Notes: generated by a model from the sequence alone, not told the origin. 33,983 nt of DNA from an uncultured Flavobacteriaceae bacterium (GCA_938017825.1 CALIJE010000106.1:1-33983), one strand, 5' to 3'. Counted from the first letter of the stretch, positions 8,360-16,637 are shown. Made by a program: numbers and translations.

Positions 8360-9241
8360 ATGGATAAAACATCCACTATAATTCTTGCCATTTCCCTGAT
8401 CATCATCATGCTCGGAATGGGGCTGTCGCTACGGATTTCTGATTTTAAGAACGTTCTCGTTTATCCCAAGGCCATTTGCATTGGCCTCTTGAACCAATTG
8501 GTGCTGTTGCCCTTGATCGGTTTGGCAATTGTAAGCCTTTTGCCCATGCCGCCCGAAATCGCAGTTGGCATAATGATTTTGGCGGCTTGCCCCGGTGGCG
8601 CCACCTCCAATTTGATCAGCTATATGGCTCGGGCAGATTTGGCACTTTCGGTTTCCTTGACCGCGGTAAGCAGTATCTGTTCGGTTTTTACCATACCATT
8701 TATTGTGAATTATGCCTTGGAAAACTATATAGGCGAGCGCAATGCACTGCAACTGAATGTTCTGGAGACGATCGCTCAGATTGCGGTGATCATTCTAATT
8801 CCGATTATTATTGGGATGATCGTTCGGCACTACCGACCCGCCTTTGCGGATAAAATGAACCGCCCCGTGCGTATTGCATCTGGGGCCATACTAGCCATTG
8901 TGGTGGTGGCCTTGCTGATCAAGGAACGAGATACGGTAATGCATTCCCTGCAGCAGGCCGGCCTGGCCACCTTGGCCTTGAACGCCAGTACGATGGCCAT
9001 CGGATTTGCCAGTGCCAAACTACTTCGTTTAAAGCGCGATCAAGCCGTCTCTATTGCCATAGAATCAGGGATTCAGAATTCTACCTTGGCCATAAGTATT
9101 GCAGTGGTGCTATTGGGGAATTCGAGTTTGGCCATTGCGGCATCGGTCTATTCTTTGGCCATGTACTTTACAGCTGGTTTTGTGATTTATTATTCGGTAA
9201 AGGCCTTCAAGAAAGAACAAGAGGGACAAAATACTGGCTAG
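8360..9241 (+). CDS. Bile acid:sodium symporter (BASS) family transporter
   Basis: A 293-residue, strongly hydrophobic protein with about nine to ten membrane segments spread evenly along its length, matching the size and pattern of prokaryotic BASS-family (SBF, PF01758) transporters. Typical family features are the early segment LGMGLSLRISDFKNVLVYP, the conserved AACPGGATSNLISYMARADLALSVSLT stretch (CPGG followed by SN), and the late stretch ESGIQNSTLAISIAVVLLG, where E-x-G-x-Q-N contributes to sodium binding in homologues. It should act in the inner membrane, importing an organic anion with sodium; the substrate cannot be told from sequence. The DoxX-like gene follows 47 bases later and may have its own promoter. 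Confidence 0.9.
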   Translation: MDKTSTIILAISLIIIMLGMGLSLRISDFKNVLVYPKAICIGLLNQLVLLPLIGLAIVSLLPMPPEIAVGIMILAACPGGATSNLISYMARADLALSVSLTAVSSICSVFTIPFIVNYALENYIGERNALQLNVLETIAQIAVIILIPIIIGMIVRHYRPAFADKMNRPVRIASGAILAIVVVALLIKERDTVMHSLQQAGLATLALNASTMAIGFASAKLLRLKRDQAVSIAIESGIQNSTLAISIAVVLLGNSSLAIAASVYSLAMYFTAGFVIYYSVKAFKKEQEGQNTG

Positions 9242-9265
9242 TAGTGAACTATGGCAAATGCAGCT

Positions 9266-9273
9266 TATTTTTG
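9266..9273 (+). promoter_or_regulatory. -7 promoter element before the DoxX-like gene
   Basis: TATTTTTG exactly fits the Bacteroidota -7 consensus TAnnTTTG. It lies 15 bases before the ATG at 9289 and inside the longer alternative reading frame that opens at 9244. It therefore favours the downstream start with a very short leader. A -33 TTTG was not seen at good spacing. Confidence 0.45.
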
Positions 9274-9288
9274 TACCAAACTAAAAAA

Positions 9289-9663
9289 ATGAAAATTTTC
9301 TGGAAAGTACTCCGCTACCTTTTGGCCATATTTTTTATCTACGCAGGCATACAGCACTTCGTGAACCCAGCCTTTTACGAACCTTTTGTCCCATACTTTT
9401 TGCCTTATAAAACATTCTGGGTGTATGCCTCGGGAGTATTGGAGCTCTTGTTCGGGATGATGCTTTTAATCTCTAGATTTGCCAAAATAGGTGCAACGGG
9501 GATTCTTTTTTTGTTGATTGCCTTTCTGCCCGTTCATATACTGGATGTCTTTTCCGAAACACCGGCCATAGGTAGTGAAAGACTGGCATATATACGCCTT
9601 GGGGTACAATTTGTATTTATTGCATGGGCCTTTGGCGTTCGAAAAAAGACCGCTACGATTTAG
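9289..9663 (+). CDS. DoxX-like small membrane protein
   Basis: A 124-residue protein with four predicted membrane segments, starting MKIFWKVLRYLLAIFFIYAG. The N-terminal pattern (first helix, then IQHFVNPAFYEPFVPYFLP) and the second-helix segment ASGVLELLFGMMLL are characteristic of the DoxX/DoxD-like family. Many of these are four-helix inner-membrane proteins linked to quinone or redox reactions, but the role of this subgroup is unknown. The frame opens 15 codons earlier (9244), but that extension is polar and spans a promoter element, so I chose ATG at 9289. The gene ends in an 11-base tail-to-tail overlap with lpxD. Confidence 0.8.
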   Translation: MKIFWKVLRYLLAIFFIYAGIQHFVNPAFYEPFVPYFLPYKTFWVYASGVLELLFGMMLLISRFAKIGATGILFLLIAFLPVHILDVFSETPAIGSERLAYIRLGVQFVFIAWAFGVRKKTATI

Positions 9664-10648
9664 CCAATTTACGGAGCGCGACCCATTGCTTCAACATTTC
9701 CCTGGAATCAGTAGCAGGATAGCCCAAGACGGTCTTACCGGCGGCCACATCGCCAACCACGCCAGATCCGGCACCAACCGTTGCTCCCGAATGAATGGTC
9801 GTATGATCTTTGATAGACGCACTGCCCCCGATCGTTACCCCATCACCTAAGGTAACCGAGCCGGCTAAGCCACTGGCACCTGCCATAATGCAGCATTTGC
9901 CCAAAACAGAATTGTGACCGATCTGCACAAGATTGTCTATTTTACAACCGTCTCCCAAAATCGTTGAACTGAATTTGCCGCGATCAATACAGGAATTCGC
10001 CCCTATTTCAACATGATCGCCGATGACCACATTGCCTATATGCGGAATCTTTACAAGGCCACGGCCATCCTCACTTGGGCGATACCCGAAACCATCCGCT
10101 CCGATACTCACGTTGTTGTGAAAAATGCAGTGACTGCCAATCTGCGAGCGCTCCCGAATTACCGTACCAGACCAGGCCACGGTATGTTCCCCGAGTACAC
10201 TATCATCAAAAACACTCACGTTGGGGTACAATACCACCCCTTTTCCCAAGCGCACGTTCTTGCCCACATAACAACCAGCTCCGATGCGCACACCTTCGGC
10301 CATAAAGACCGTGTCATGCACGACTGCTGTTTCATGAACATTGCTCGGCCCCAAGTCTGGGGCATTTGGTGCGAAGACCTCCAATAATTTCGCCATGGCC
10401 AAATCGGCATTCCGTACGCGAATCAATGCACCGTCAGGTCTGGGCTCTAGCTGAATAGATTCGCTGACAACGGCAGCACCGGCCTGTGATTCGGGCCACA
10501 TCTTGGCGTATTTTCGATTCCCTATAAAGGTGATTTGAGATACTCCTGCCTTAGCTAATTGTTCCAAGCCATCGAAGTTCTGTGTGGCATTTCCCTCAAT
10601 ACTTCCGCCGACCATTTCGGCAATTTCGTTGATAGTGAATGATTTCAT
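9653..10648 (-). CDS. lpxD: UDP-3-O-acylglucosamine N-acyltransferase LpxD
   Basis: A 331-residue protein with the LpxD layout: an N-terminal uridine-binding domain (about 1-100, with the FIGNRKYAKM segment) followed by a left-handed beta-helix of hexapeptide repeats (about 105-310). The family marker GADGFGY is at 183-189 and the likely catalytic histidine is His245 in VQIGHNSVLG. The enzyme adds the second hydroxyacyl chain to UDP-acylglucosamine in lipid A synthesis, in the cytoplasm. None of its usual partners (lpxC, lpxA, fabZ) is beside it, so it is either a stand-alone copy or a second LpxD paralogue acting on another sugar. Its tail overlaps the DoxX-like gene by 11 bases on the opposite strand. 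Confidence 0.9.
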   Translation of the reverse strand: MKSFTINEIAEMVGGSIEGNATQNFDGLEQLAKAGVSQITFIGNRKYAKMWPESQAGAAVVSESIQLEPRPDGALIRVRNADLAMAKLLEVFAPNAPDLGPSNVHETAVVHDTVFMAEGVRIGAGCYVGKNVRLGKGVVLYPNVSVFDDSVLGEHTVAWSGTVIRERSQIGSHCIFHNNVSIGADGFGYRPSEDGRGLVKIPHIGNVVIGDHVEIGANSCIDRGKFSSTILGDGCKIDNLVQIGHNSVLGKCCIMAGASGLAGSVTLGDGVTIGGSASIKDHTTIHSGATVGAGSGVVGDVAAGKTVLGYPATDSREMLKQWVALRKLAKS

Positions 10649-10666
10649 GATGGTTATTTATTGGTA

Positions 10667-10696
10667 TAAAAAAAGCGCTGACCAAGGTCAACGCTT
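10667..10696 (-). terminator. Rho-independent terminator after the cold-shock-domain gene
   Basis: On the minus strand the sequence reads AGCGTTGACC, a short turn, then GGTCAGCGCT followed by a run of seven T. The arms pair over ten positions with one G-T pair. It lies about 45 bases after the stop of the cold-shock-domain gene and 19 bases before the lpxD start, so it separates the two transcripts. Confidence 0.8.
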
Positions 10697-10740
10697 AAAA
10701 TTAGGACTTAATTCCGTTGGATAGCAACATCCGTCAGTGA

Positions 10741-11196
10741 CTATATTTTTTTAACGCGCACCGCATTCATGCCCCTAGCGCCTTTTTCCAGTTCGAACTG
10801 CACAGTATTGTTCTCTTCGATCTGGTCGATCAAACCGCTCACATGTGTAAAGTACTTTTCGTTGTTCTCCGAATCGATAATGAATCCGAAGCCTTTATTA
10901 TGATCGAAAAAAGAAACCTTGCCATTTCGTATCGGATTGAATTTATCCTCATCGGTTTCCAATTTCTTTGGAATACCAAGCACAATGTCATCTGCTTCGA
11001 TTTCTATTTTCTGGGACGGGTCTGGTGGCGTATCTACTAGATTTCCATTAAAATCTACATAGGCAAGTGGAATACCTCCGCCTTTTTCCTTGGCCTCGGC
11101 TCTACGGGCTTCTTTGCGTTTTGCCTTTTCTTCACGTTTTTTACGACGCTGTTTTTCCTTTTCTGTTTTATTGTATGTCTGCTGGGATTTAGCCAT
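10741..11196 (-). CDS. Cold-shock-domain protein with a basic N-terminal tail
   Basis: A 151-residue protein. Residues of about 88-151 form a cold-shock domain: NGKVSFFDHNKGFGFIID holds the RNP1-like motif KGFGFI, and EKYFTHVSGL corresponds to RNP2. It should bind single-stranded RNA or DNA. Ahead of it is an extremely basic tail (about residues 8-38, almost all Lys, Arg, Glu and Ala), likely a charged helix that helps nucleic-acid or ribosome binding, and then a linker of about 45 residues with beta-like segments (IPLAYVDFNGNLV). Standard CspA proteins are about 70 residues, so this is the long Bacteroidota form. A strong terminator follows. A TACATTCG element at 11248-11255 on the minus strand is a possible promoter, giving a leader of about 45 bases. 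Confidence 0.85.
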   Translation of the reverse strand: MAKSQQTYNKTEKEKQRRKKREEKAKRKEARRAEAKEKGGGIPLAYVDFNGNLVDTPPDPSQKIEIEADDIVLGIPKKLETDEDKFNPIRNGKVSFFDHNKGFGFIIDSENNEKYFTHVSGLIDQIEENNTVQFELEKGARGMNAVRVKKI

Positions 11197-11490
11197 TCAT
11201 TAGTTTTGATTAATACTTAAGGGACTTTAGGAAATTCAATTTCAAAACGAATGTAACCGAAAAGAATAGAATATAAATAATTGATTTACTATTTGTTAGC
11301 GTATTTTACTTAAATAATAAGTTCTTATTTTTCCTACGAACCTCCACAAATATAGGATTTCTCGTTGAATTTCAAATAGGAAGGCCTATATTTTAATAGG
11401 ATAAAGCGGGCATTTCCACGAGAAAATGGGTTTTTTAGGGAGGCGTTGAATTGAATTTCATATATTGTCCGTCCGAGAATTAATTGCATT

Positions 11491-12087
11491 ATGAAAAAAC
11501 TATTATTTTTTGCACTATTACTTGTCTTTAAGGTTGGTGCTCAGGAGAAAACGGCAAAAGTCGTTACTGAAGAAAAAGGAAATCGAATCGCCTTCTATGC
11601 TGTAAATGAGCACGATAACGATCTAGACGTTCTGATAAAGATCAAAGGCACGAATATACGTCAGAGCAAGGCAAAACCGAGATTAATTCGGGTACCGGCC
11701 GCCACCAAAGTACATTTAAAAACGATCATGACGATGCGCGGTAAAAAACCAAGTTATAGTTACGATCTTACGGTTAACGATAGCTTGTCCAATCGGGCTT
11801 TGAAAAAGGAGTTTGAAAAGATCAAGATCAAACCCAAGAAATCGATCACGGTTTACGTTACCGACAACTGTTCGGGCTGTGACAGTATCGTTGCGCCACT
11901 GGAGAACAGCAAGTATATTTTTAAGAGTGTGCGGCTCAGTGAAAATCCAGAAATCACAAAGCAATTGCGGAGCTCCTTCCCTACCGGCTTAGACAGTATC
12001 AGCACTCCGATCATTAATCTTGGGGGACGCTTGTATACGAATATCGAGTTCTACGACGACCTCATGGAAAAGTTAGACGATAACTAA
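11491..12087 (+). CDS. Periplasmic glutaredoxin-like thiol protein
   Basis: A 198-residue protein starting with a cleavable signal peptide (MKKLLFFALLLVFKVGAQE, cleavage near Ala17). Residues 18-115 form a beta-rich domain of unknown family. From about residue 116 the fold looks like glutaredoxin: a beta-strand SITVYVTDN, the CSGC active site (Cys127, Cys130), then Thr172-Pro173, matching the cis-proline, followed by INLGGRLYTN with the Gly-Gly seen in glutaredoxins. It probably exchanges disulfides in the periplasm. The CSGC motif differs from the CPYC/CPFC of classical glutaredoxins. It stands alone, convergent with the HExxH lipoprotein gene. Confidence 0.75.
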   Translation: MKKLLFFALLLVFKVGAQEKTAKVVTEEKGNRIAFYAVNEHDNDLDVLIKIKGTNIRQSKAKPRLIRVPAATKVHLKTIMTMRGKKPSYSYDLTVNDSLSNRALKKEFEKIKIKPKKSITVYVTDNCSGCDSIVAPLENSKYIFKSVRLSENPEITKQLRSSFPTGLDSISTPIINLGGRLYTNIEFYDDLMEKLDDN

Positions 12088-12100
12088 AGAAGCTTCTTGT

Positions 12101-13219
12101 TTATTTGATACTTTCTTCGGCCACGGTAAAGGTAAAGCTTGCTATGCCTTGCGTAGCTGTATGAAAATTGTAGGTGCCGCTCCAATCCGGGGCTGCCTGT
12201 CTTGAGAAGTTTTCGAGATCTAAGTTGATCGCCTCTTTCTTTACGGCATCAATGGCGCTAGTCGAAATAATCACGGTCAAAGCTTTAAAGTCTTTTTGGG
12301 AGTCCGCAAAATCAGGCCTTCTGACCCCATTTGCACTTACCATCATGCCATTGGTATGTTCTTCGAATCCGTCTGCGCTGAACACACCGTACATGGTAGT
12401 TGCCGCCGGGTTTACGGCCACCATGACACTTTCCAATTCGGTAGCGGGTATAAGTCCCATTACATAGAGTTCTACATTGCTATAGGGAATCGAATTTCCA
12501 CCATTGGCGAAAGGCGCAAAACCATCCTGGCCATTTAATCTTCCGAGATACGTGCCGTCGCCATTGTCGACAAATTCATCGAAACCTCCTAATTGACCAC
12601 CGGTGGCGGCATATCCCCAATGCCCACTTACCGTTGTGGGCAAAAAGCCTTTGTTCGCCCACGTATGGGCAATTTCATGCAAAAAGGGTCCACTTTTTAT
12701 ATATTCCGTTCGGGGCATATAAATAATGCTCTTCAGCCTTCCTGCAGAGCCGTAGGTGGCACTGATATCAAAAATTCCGCCGCCTATGCCCTGCACTTGG
12801 TTTTGTACCGATGTTGACCTGCCATAAAACAAATCGGCGGGCTGCTCCTCCTCTACCGAAAGGATAATAACATAGTCGAAGTCATCATTCAAGTATTCAT
12901 ACATTTTCTCGGTGACCATATCCAGATCGCCTTCCCCACTTATGAATTTAGAGTATTCCGATGCCGGAAGCACCAAATTCACAAACGAACGGTCAACATC
13001 CAGCACCATACCTTCTTCAAAAACTATATCTGTCGGCGTTTCAGGAGTTTCATCCCCTGGTTCGTCCTCGGTTTCAGAATCGGGATCCGTTTCCGTTTCG
13101 GTCTCAATGACCTCTTTTACATCATCTTTGCTACACGAGGCAGTCGATAACGCGAACAAAAACACCAAAAAATAGCATGATAGGGCACCTATTCTATGCA
13201 GTGGAAAGTAGGTTTTCAT
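12101..13219 (-). CDS. HExxH zinc-protease-like lipoprotein
   Basis: A 372-residue protein with a signal peptide ending in STASC (Cys29 lipidated), then an acidic tether of about 35 residues (33-64, almost entirely Asp, Glu, Thr and Pro). The catalytic-looking part contains HEIAH (181-185) in GPFLHEIAHTWANKG, and the downstream GHWGY histidine (His200) is a candidate third zinc ligand. Family assignment is uncertain; it is a gluzincin/metzincin-like metalloprotease of unknown substrate. The tether suggests it is displayed away from the outer membrane, perhaps on the cell surface. It converges on the glutaredoxin-like gene with a 13-base gap. Its promoter should lie in 13220-13320. Confidence 0.75.
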   Translation of the reverse strand: MKTYFPLHRIGALSCYFLVFLFALSTASCSKDDVKEVIETETETDPDSETEDEPGDETPETPTDIVFEEGMVLDVDRSFVNLVLPASEYSKFISGEGDLDMVTEKMYEYLNDDFDYVIILSVEEEQPADLFYGRSTSVQNQVQGIGGGIFDISATYGSAGRLKSIIYMPRTEYIKSGPFLHEIAHTWANKGFLPTTVSGHWGYAATGGQLGGFDEFVDNGDGTYLGRLNGQDGFAPFANGGNSIPYSNVELYVMGLIPATELESVMVAVNPAATTMYGVFSADGFEEHTNGMMVSANGVRRPDFADSQKDFKALTVIISTSAIDAVKKEAINLDLENFSRQAAPDWSGTYNFHTATQGIASFTFTVAEESIK

Positions 13220-13324
13220 ATGACGGGACTTTTAAAGGGTATGTTCTAATAACTATAGAAACAATGAATTATTTTAAAAGATCGTTGAACTACCGAATGC
13301 CTATAATTTTCCTTTTTTAGCAAC

Positions 13325-13352
13325 AAAAAAACCCCAGCGCATTGCACCAGGG
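13325..13352 (-). terminator. Rho-independent terminator after the lipoprotein gene at 13380
   Basis: On the minus strand CCCTGGTGC, loop AAT, GCGCTGGGG forms a nine-pair stem with three G-T pairs, followed by seven T. It sits about 28 bases after the stop codon of the upstream minus-strand lipoprotein gene and separates it from the HExxH protein gene. Confidence 0.75.
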
Positions 13353-13379
13353 CCTTCAAAAATATATGTGGGATAAGAC

Positions 13380-14156
13380 TTAGTCTCTTAAGTTAAATTC
13401 TACCGTAGTTCCGTTTGGATAGGTAAACATAGCAAGGTCGTCGCATGTGCCATCACCAAAATCAACTGAAGCGCTAGCGTCGTCTTCCGATATGATCATC
13501 AGTCCGGCACTGATATATTCACAAGGCAAGGTGGTTTCTAAACTTCTTTCTATGGCAACATTGTATGTTTTACCATTGGTAGTCACCGTCCACGCCCCAT
13601 CAATGGCGATCGTTTGTTCTTGGCTGCTGCTGGCGGTATACCAGATTACCTTGCTGCCTTCTTCGACCACTATAGTGTCGTCTTCCAAAACTACAGTGAT
13701 ATCACTGTCTATATGAATACTGGTCTGACCCATGTCATTCTCCTCGCCTAAAACCATTTCACGGGTTCCGGTAATTTGATTTTCACCTACGGTCAAATTG
13801 GTATAGGTGATTCGCAGGCCTATAGTATTGCCATCAACAAAATAAGTAGCGCTTATGGTACCATTTACGAGCTCACTATTCTCTACCACACAGTCGGTAA
13901 ACGTAATGGTCGTTACCAGACCATCGGTCTCGGAAGTATAGCAATCATTTGTTTTTGCAGACTTTCCTGAGACTCCAGATTGAAAAATATCGGTAAGGAT
14001 CGTATCTGCAAATGCTGACAGTTCTGACGTATTGACAATTGTTTTTACGGTTACTGAGTCGAGCTCGCTACCTGCTTCAGGATTATCTAAATCACTGCTA
14101 CAAGAAAATGCAAGGGCAGTAAGCATGGTAACGAAAAGAATTTTTGAAATTTTCAT
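13380..14156 (-). CDS. Secreted lipoprotein, unknown function
   Basis: A 258-residue protein starting MKISKILFVTMLTALAFSCSS, with Cys19 as the likely lipidation site. The rest is rich in Thr, Val, Ile, Asp and Glu in alternating beta-strand patterns (for example GLRITYTNLTVGENQITG and VVLEDDTIVVEEGSKVIWYTA), suggesting an extended beta-sheet fold. Four further cysteines (DCYTSE, TDCVVE, LPCEYI and GTCDDL) may form two disulfides. No catalytic motif is visible and I do not recognise the family. It is divergent from the GntR regulator (146 bases between starts), so the palindrome in that gap could affect both genes. Confidence 0.75.
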   Translation of the reverse strand: MKISKILFVTMLTALAFSCSSDLDNPEAGSELDSVTVKTIVNTSELSAFADTILTDIFQSGVSGKSAKTNDCYTSETDGLVTTITFTDCVVENSELVNGTISATYFVDGNTIGLRITYTNLTVGENQITGTREMVLGEENDMGQTSIHIDSDITVVLEDDTIVVEEGSKVIWYTASSSQEQTIAIDGAWTVTTNGKTYNVAIERSLETTLPCEYISAGLMIISEDDASASVDFGDGTCDDLAMFTYPNGTTVEFNLRD

Positions 14157-14274
14157 AGAATATTATTATAGTTTCGACTTAAAAAACGAAAGATTCATAG
14201 GTTTAGTGCCCCTGCCTAATGCTATTCAACGAATAATCCACCATTTTTTCTTAAAAAAAAGCGCAGTCATCCAT

Positions 14275-14288
14275 AATCGTATACGATT
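14275..14288. promoter_or_regulatory. Perfect 14-base palindrome, probable GntR operator
   Basis: AATCGTATACGATT reads identically on both strands. Its centre GTATAC, framed by A/T, is the type of site used by GntR-family regulators of the FadR (FCD) branch. It lies 14 bases before the start of the GntR gene, where binding would block transcription, so autoregulation is likely. No second copy was noticed ahead of the other genes nearby. Confidence 0.6.
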
Positions 14289-14302
14289 TAGTATATTGTG
14301 GC

Positions 14303-14935
14303 ATGCGTTATAAAGTGAATTTAAGAGATGAGGTTCGAGCTTATTTACTCAACCAAATGCGCGAAGGGCAATTGAATGCCGGTGATTCGGTAAACCTTGC
14401 GGCGCTCGCACGTAAATTGAAGGTAAGCGTTACCCCTATCCGGGAGGCGCTGACCCAGCTGCAGCAATCACAAGTAATCGAAGCGATTCCCAACCGCGGA
14501 TTTTTCATAAAGGAACTCAGTCATGACGAGGCCAAAAACCTATATGAAATCGTAGCGCAACTAGAAGTATTGGCTTTGGAAGAATCGACCTTTGATGCTG
14601 AAACCCTTGCCGCTCTTCGAGTGCAGCAGCAACTTATTCAGCAGGCCGAAAATCCTCTGGAACGGATTAATGCCTATATGGACTTTCACCATTTACTCAC
14701 CAAAAACTACCACAATGCGGTCGCCCAACAAATTCTTGGGGACCTAAAAACACGGGTATTCCTCTATGAAAAGGCTTTTATGTCTGATGAGACCTTCTAT
14801 TACAATTCAGATAGTCAACATGAGGCCATTATTTCCGCGATTGAAGAAGACAACCTGCCCTCGGCCGCCTTAGTCCTTAAAATGAACTGGTTGTTAGTAC
14901 AGGATTTCATTGAGAAGCAATTGGTGGTCCTGTAG
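14303..14935 (+). CDS. GntR-family transcription regulator (FCD type)
   Basis: A 210-residue regulator. Residues 8-70 form the winged helix-turn-helix: NLAALARKLKVSVTPIREAL is the classic GntR recognition helix, and NRGFFIKELS is the wing. Residues of about 75-205 form an all-helical FCD ligand-binding domain; FHHLLTKNYHN (about 128-138) and SQHEAIISAIEEDN match the segments that carry the metal- or ligand-binding histidines. The usual histidine near the end of the domain is replaced (LKMNWLLVQ), so metal binding may differ. FCD regulators usually respond to small organic acids or sugar acids. It converges on the amidohydrolase operon with 2 bases between stops, and is the obvious candidate regulator of itself and perhaps of that operon. 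Confidence 0.9.
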   Translation: MRYKVNLRDEVRAYLLNQMREGQLNAGDSVNLAALARKLKVSVTPIREALTQLQQSQVIEAIPNRGFFIKELSHDEAKNLYEIVAQLEVLALEESTFDAETLAALRVQQQLIQQAENPLERINAYMDFHHLLTKNYHNAVAQQILGDLKTRVFLYEKAFMSDETFYYNSDSQHEAIISAIEEDNLPSAALVLKMNWLLVQDFIEKQLVVL

Positions 14936-14937
14936 GG

Positions 14938-16041
14938 TCAGTCTGCCGGAAACAGACCTTTGTCCAATCCTGGAATAAGTCCTAATGCGTTCTTGTAATA
15001 TACCTTTTTCAAAACCTCGTCTGGCAGATCCAAACCGTACATTGCCCAGAAGGCATGATATTTCTTGTAATAGGGAAAGTACTCGTCATCAGACTCCAGC
15101 ACCCTAAAATAAGTAGGGAATTCCTTGGGTTTCCAACTATCCTTACCAAAAAGAATTCGATCTTGGTATTGTTCAAAGAAGGCTTTTGCATTTTTGGGCT
15201 GTCTTCCCAATTCCGCGATAACCGCCCCTATTCCGACATACATATTGGGCATTTCGTCCATTAATTCGCTTAGTTTTCCAAGGTTATTGGCATACCAGCC
15301 CATATGTGCGTTTATAAATTTCGTTTCTGGGTGTTTTTTGAACATTCGGTGTTGCTCATCTATGATTTGCTGCCAGGGCGCAGGATTTGTTGCCGAGCGT
15401 TTTCTTCGGGAATGGGTCTTTAGCTCGAGCCAGCGCTCATTGGCACTATCCATAGGATCCCAGAACGACTTTGGATCGGCGGCATGAATCAGCACAGGTA
15501 TACCCAATTCCCCACATTTGGCCCATATGGGATCTAAGCGCTCATCGTCTATGGCAAGGCGATTGCCGGCGGTATCTTTGTACCGCAATCCCAGACTTTT
15601 ATAGATTTTAAGGCCTTTGGCCCCATTCTGCACATCTTCTTCCAACTGCTTCACAGCCTTTGCGGCCCAATCTGCCTTGCCAACATTGTCAAAATCTACA
15701 TTTGCGAAAACAACGAATCGATTCGGGAAGTTCGCATTGATACTCTCCACCATATCTTTAATGCGTTTTCCCGAGCCACCGCTCAAATTCACCATGATGC
15801 CCTCATTAATCGCGTCCATATCGGTAATCATGGCGCGTAAAGCATCGGCAGACATATCACGCTGATGGCTGTGCACATCGATAAACGGAAATTTCGCCCG
15901 CGGCACCTCTTCCCCTTCTACGACCAGGGTCGACTTGGGATTGTATTCTTCAAAACTCATTTCCTGAGCATGTGCTGCTACGCATAGCATTAAAAATATA
16001 GGTATTAAAATATTGATTTTCATATAGTTATGCATATTCAT
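14938..16041 (-). CDS. Secreted amidohydrolase (Amidohydro_2 family)
   Basis: A 367-residue protein with a signal peptide (hydrophobic run ending in AAHAQE near residue 25). It has the TIM-barrel amidohydrolase layout: metal-binding HSH in FIDVHSHQ, a lysine region (GAKGLKIYKSLGL), histidines in PVLIHAADP and FINAHMGW, and the aspartate in LFGKDSWK. The PF04909 family includes decarboxylases and lactone hydrolases, so the reaction cannot be fixed. The start at 16041 overlaps the stop of the upstream gene by ATGA, suggesting translational coupling; ATG at 16023 is the alternative start. It is the last gene of a three-gene operon with the YdjC and MobA-like genes. Confidence 0.8.
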   Translation of the reverse strand: MNMHNYMKINILIPIFLMLCVAAHAQEMSFEEYNPKSTLVVEGEEVPRAKFPFIDVHSHQRDMSADALRAMITDMDAINEGIMVNLSGGSGKRIKDMVESINANFPNRFVVFANVDFDNVGKADWAAKAVKQLEEDVQNGAKGLKIYKSLGLRYKDTAGNRLAIDDERLDPIWAKCGELGIPVLIHAADPKSFWDPMDSANERWLELKTHSRRKRSATNPAPWQQIIDEQHRMFKKHPETKFINAHMGWYANNLGKLSELMDEMPNMYVGIGAVIAELGRQPKNAKAFFEQYQDRILFGKDSWKPKEFPTYFRVLESDDEYFPYYKKYHAFWAMYGLDLPDEVLKKVYYKNALGLIPGLDKGLFPAD

Positions 16042-16637
16042 TTATGTTTGTAGTTTAATTTATCGTAATCTTCCTTGGTGTCGATATCGGCTGTTTTCAA
16101 ACCTGCGTTCATCAGCCACACGTCAGCACCATGCTCCTGCAGCACGGCTTTCGCCCCTGTTTCGGTATCCAATTGCGCCAGCTCTGAAAAGTAGCGGCTC
16201 GAAAATACGGCGGGCACCCCAGCCCGGCCATTATATTCCGTCGCCACAATACCCTTTTCTTGAGTATCTTTTTCTAGCAGCATTTGATTAAGGTAGTCGG
16301 TATCGATCAAAGGTTGATCGCCCAACATGATCAATATGGCTCTGTATCGCTTACTAGATTCTTCGAGATAGCGCATTCCGCAAGCGATCGAACTGCCCAT
16401 GCCTCTACTCCAAAATTCATTTTTCACAATCTTGACTCCTGTTGGTAGGCTCTTTTCAATCAACTCCGCATTGGCACCCAAAACCAAAAGCACATCATCG
16501 GCACTAGAAGCCTCAGCGGCGGCTATTGCATTTCCCAAGAGGTTGGTATCGCCCCAGCTAAGCAATTGTTTCGGACTCCCCATTCGCGAAGACGCCCCTG
16601 CTGCAAGCAGTAGTATTGCGGTACCGGGTCTCCTCAT
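16038..16637 (-). CDS. MobA-like nucleotidyltransferase (MocA group)
   Basis: A 199-residue cytoplasmic protein with the nucleotide-binding signature LLLAAGASSRMGSPKQLLSW (residues 9-28) of the MobA/MocA/GlmU-type transferases, and the metal-binding aspartate in LIMLGDQPLI. GRAGVPAVF matches the segment GxPxxF near the substrate in MocA-like proteins. This group transfers CMP or GMP to molybdopterin, giving the dinucleotide cofactor of molybdenum hydroxylases. No molybdenum enzyme is visible in this window, so the target is unknown, and another nucleotide-sugar-like role is possible. It lies between the YdjC gene (20-base gap) and the amidohydrolase gene (4-base overlap). Confidence 0.85.
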   Translation of the reverse strand: MRRPGTAILLLAAGASSRMGSPKQLLSWGDTNLLGNAIAAAEASSADDVLLVLGANAELIEKSLPTGVKIVKNEFWSRGMGSSIACGMRYLEESSKRYRAILIMLGDQPLIDTDYLNQMLLEKDTQEKGIVATEYNGRAGVPAVFSSRYFSELAQLDTETGAKAVLQEHGADVWLMNAGLKTADIDTKEDYDKLNYKHK

